A stretch of DNA of 13,545 bases. Origin: SOKG01 sp964502665 (lineage in GTDB: Bacteria > Chloroflexota > Dehalococcoidia > SZUA-161). Each line of letters starts with the position of its first letter. Position 1 is the first letter of the stretch. The position numbers and the translations under genes are program-made. Where the stretch lies: the NCBI GenBank assembly GCA_964502665.1, contig CAZCXP010000062.1:1-13545 (forward strand), given 5' to 3'. The notes under the pieces are model-generated. The model made no database searches. It was not told the origin of the DNA and saw only the letters and a program-made list of their open reading frames with translations. Below are positions 12,286-13,545 of the stretch, in pieces.

Positions 12286-13545
12286 ATCACTGAATAGCTC
12301 TGGATGGATAATCCTGGCCATCTCCTCCAAGCCCTCTATGATGCGCGGGCCCGGGCGCGAAACGAGGTCCACGTCTATGGGGTATATGGCCTCATCCTGT
12401 ACCGCCGAGAGCCCCTGCCAGGCGCCGAGACGACTCAATACATCCTCAACCGATACCCAGGGATAGTCTCCAAGAATGATCATGTCGGGGTCACAGTCCA
12501 CTATGTACTCCAGGCTAATCTGCTGCCAAGCTCCACTTTCCTTTACTATGTTCTCTCCGCCAGCCAGGGTCATCAGGGTATCCATGAAGGAACCCGGACC
12601 TGCGGTCCACGGCTTAGTCGGATCGGTGGCATCGATCTCATAGAAGACGGTGGGCTTTTCAGTGGCGCGAGTGGTTTTGGCGCACACAGCGACCATATGT
12701 TCCCTCATCTCATCGACAAGCTCTTCGGCCTCCTGCTCTTTGTTGGTGATCAGCCCTACCAGCTCTATATCCCTGAAGATGCCGGCGATATCCTGGGGCT
12801 GGAGCACTACCATGGTTACCGCTAAGCCCTCAAGCTCAGCGCCGACAGGATCGTGCCCATCGGTGAACACGATGTCGGGGTCCAGGGCGATAATCACCTC
12901 CAGGCTGGTCGTAAAATAGCCCCCCACCGTAGGCTTGGTCTGAGCCTCCTCGGGATAGTCGCAGTGATCGGTGACCGCCACTACCTTGTCCCCAAGGTTC
13001 AGGGCAAACAGGATCTCGGTGACGCTGGGTGCCAGAGAGACGATCCGCTCGGGGGTCTGTTCTATAGTGACTGTCCTTTGCAGGTCATCGGTTATTGTTA
13101 ATGGGCCCGGCGTTGGCGTGGGCACGGGCGTGGCTGCAACAGCAACATAGCAACTTCCTGTAGCTGTTCGCGCTCTGCTATCGACAACGGTCACGCCGAT
13201 AACGAAACTCGCTGGTACGGGCGGTGCTATCCAGGTGACTACACTTCCCACTCCCGAAATCGTTCCACCAGTGGCTGACCAGGTATAGGTGAGGGTGTCG
13301 CCATCTGGATCGCTGGCGACGCAGGTTATGGTAGAAGTCCCACCCAGAGCTACACTTGAGGGATAGGGTGTAAGGCTGGTGAGCACCGGCGGATTATTGG
13401 GTGTCGGCGTAGGTGTCGGCGTCGGAGTAGGAGTCAGTGTCGGAGTAGGAGCCGGTGTTGGGGTCGGTGTCGGCGTGGGTGTGGACGTTGGGGTCGGTGT
13501 CGGCGTGGGTGTCGGCGTCGGCGTGGGTGTGGGCGTCGGTGTCGG
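12283..13545 (-). CDS. btuF: BtuF-like corrinoid-binding protein with PKD/Ig-like domain (5' end outside window)
   Basis: The frame is open to the right edge, so the gene is 5'-partial; 420 residues are visible. The GTG at 13386 is only an internal codon. Visible order: a Thr-Pro repeat linker (about 1-48); a PKD/Ig-like beta domain (about 54-138, with ASDPDGDTLTYTWSATGG); a second short Pro-Thr linker (139-148); then a class III periplasmic-binding domain (about 149-420) with RIVSLAPSVTEILFAL, LDPDIVF and the C-terminal GPRIIEGLEEMARIIHPELF. It captures corrinoid outside the membrane and delivers it to BtuC. The linkers suggest a surface-tethered protein whose signal peptide or lipobox lies outside the window. 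It is the first visible gene of the operon. Ordinary BtuF has about 270 residues and no PKD domain. Confidence 0.9.
   Translation of the reverse strand, partial: PTPTPTPTPTPTPTPTPTPTSTPTPTPTPTPAPTPTLTPTPTPTPTPTPNNPPVLTSLTPYPSSVALGGTSTITCVASDPDGDTLTYTWSATGGTISGVGSVVTWIAPPVPASFVIGVTVVDSRARTATGSCYVAVAATPVPTPTPGPLTITDDLQRTVTIEQTPERIVSLAPSVTEILFALNLGDKVVAVTDHCDYPEEAQTKPTVGGYFTTSLEVIIALDPDIVFTDGHDPVGAELEGLAVTMVVLQPQDIAGIFRDIELVGLITNKEQEAEELVDEMREHMVAVCAKTTRATEKPTVFYEIDATDPTKPWTAGPGSFMDTLMTLAGGENIVKESGAWQQISLEYIVDCDPDMIILGDYPWVSVEDVLSRLGAWQGLSAVQDEAIYPIDVDLVSRPGPRIIEGLEEMARIIHPELFSD
13402..13545. repeat. Low-complexity Thr-Pro-coding hexamer repeat
   Basis: Degenerate tandem hexamers of the type GGTGTC/GGCGTC/GGCGTG on the plus strand encode alternating Thr and Pro on the minus strand. 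They continue past the window edge. This is an extended linker in the btuF product. Such DNA is prone to copy-number change and assembly collapse. Confidence 0.85.

Noticed and set aside
1..13545. CRISPR arrays, transposase genes, integrases and rRNA
   Set aside because: No spaced palindromic repeats, DDE transposase or integrase motifs, or rRNA segments were seen on either strand.

Overview
The window looks like a draft-genome scaffold (it has a 100-base N gap) from an anaerobic bacterium, most likely a Chloroflexota/Dehalococcoidia-type organism. That placement is inference. It rests on the selenocysteine genes, a corrinoid-salvage operon containing only late steps, and a Thr-Pro-rich linker in the corrinoid-binding protein. 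No rRNA or other taxonomic marker is present.

Left part (1-3432, plus strand): selA (selenocysteine synthase) is followed by selB (selenocysteine elongation factor, GTG start). A perfect 32-bp palindrome lies between them. The third component, the selenocysteine tRNA (selC, anticodon UCA, long variable arm, encoded CCA), is on the minus strand at 6026-6122 with its own promoter. Three of the four core Sec-decoding components are therefore here; selD is not in the window.

Middle part (3433-7252): a sparse, mostly minus-strand region of small unrecognised genes. These are a probable exported protein (3793-4152), a one-TM protein (4393-4821), a 61-aa membrane protein (5164-5349), a two-TM protein with an in-frame 15-bp repeat (6205-6519), and a two-CxxC zinc-ribbon protein with a TTG start (6778-7005). 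A possibly frameshifted zinc ribbon follows selB. The noncoding signals are richer than the coding ones. Two diverged copies of a roughly 75-bp element each carry a sigma70-like promoter at the same distance upstream of a small gene. Two arrays of three TTACAA hexamers at exact 11-bp spacing look like binding sites for an OmpR/PhoB-family regulator. A plus-strand unit of about 110 nt has a promoter, a long hairpin and an intrinsic terminator, and looks like an undescribed small RNA.

Right part (7253-13545, minus strand): one tightly packed corrinoid uptake and salvage operon, in transcription order btuF (5' end outside the window), cobT, cobS, cobU, a COG2102/DUF71 PP-loop ATPase, btuC, btuD. 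Neighbours overlap or lie a few bases apart. BtuFCD import corrinoid, CobU activates adenosylcobinamide, CobT makes alpha-ribazole phosphate and CobS joins the two. The DUF71 gene is unlikely to make diphthamide in a bacterium, and its position points to corrinoid salvage. The N gap between cobT and btuF is flanked by an identical 20-bp sequence on both sides, so it is probably an assembly artefact with no missing DNA. The operon promoter, and any cobalamin riboswitch, would lie to the right of the window.
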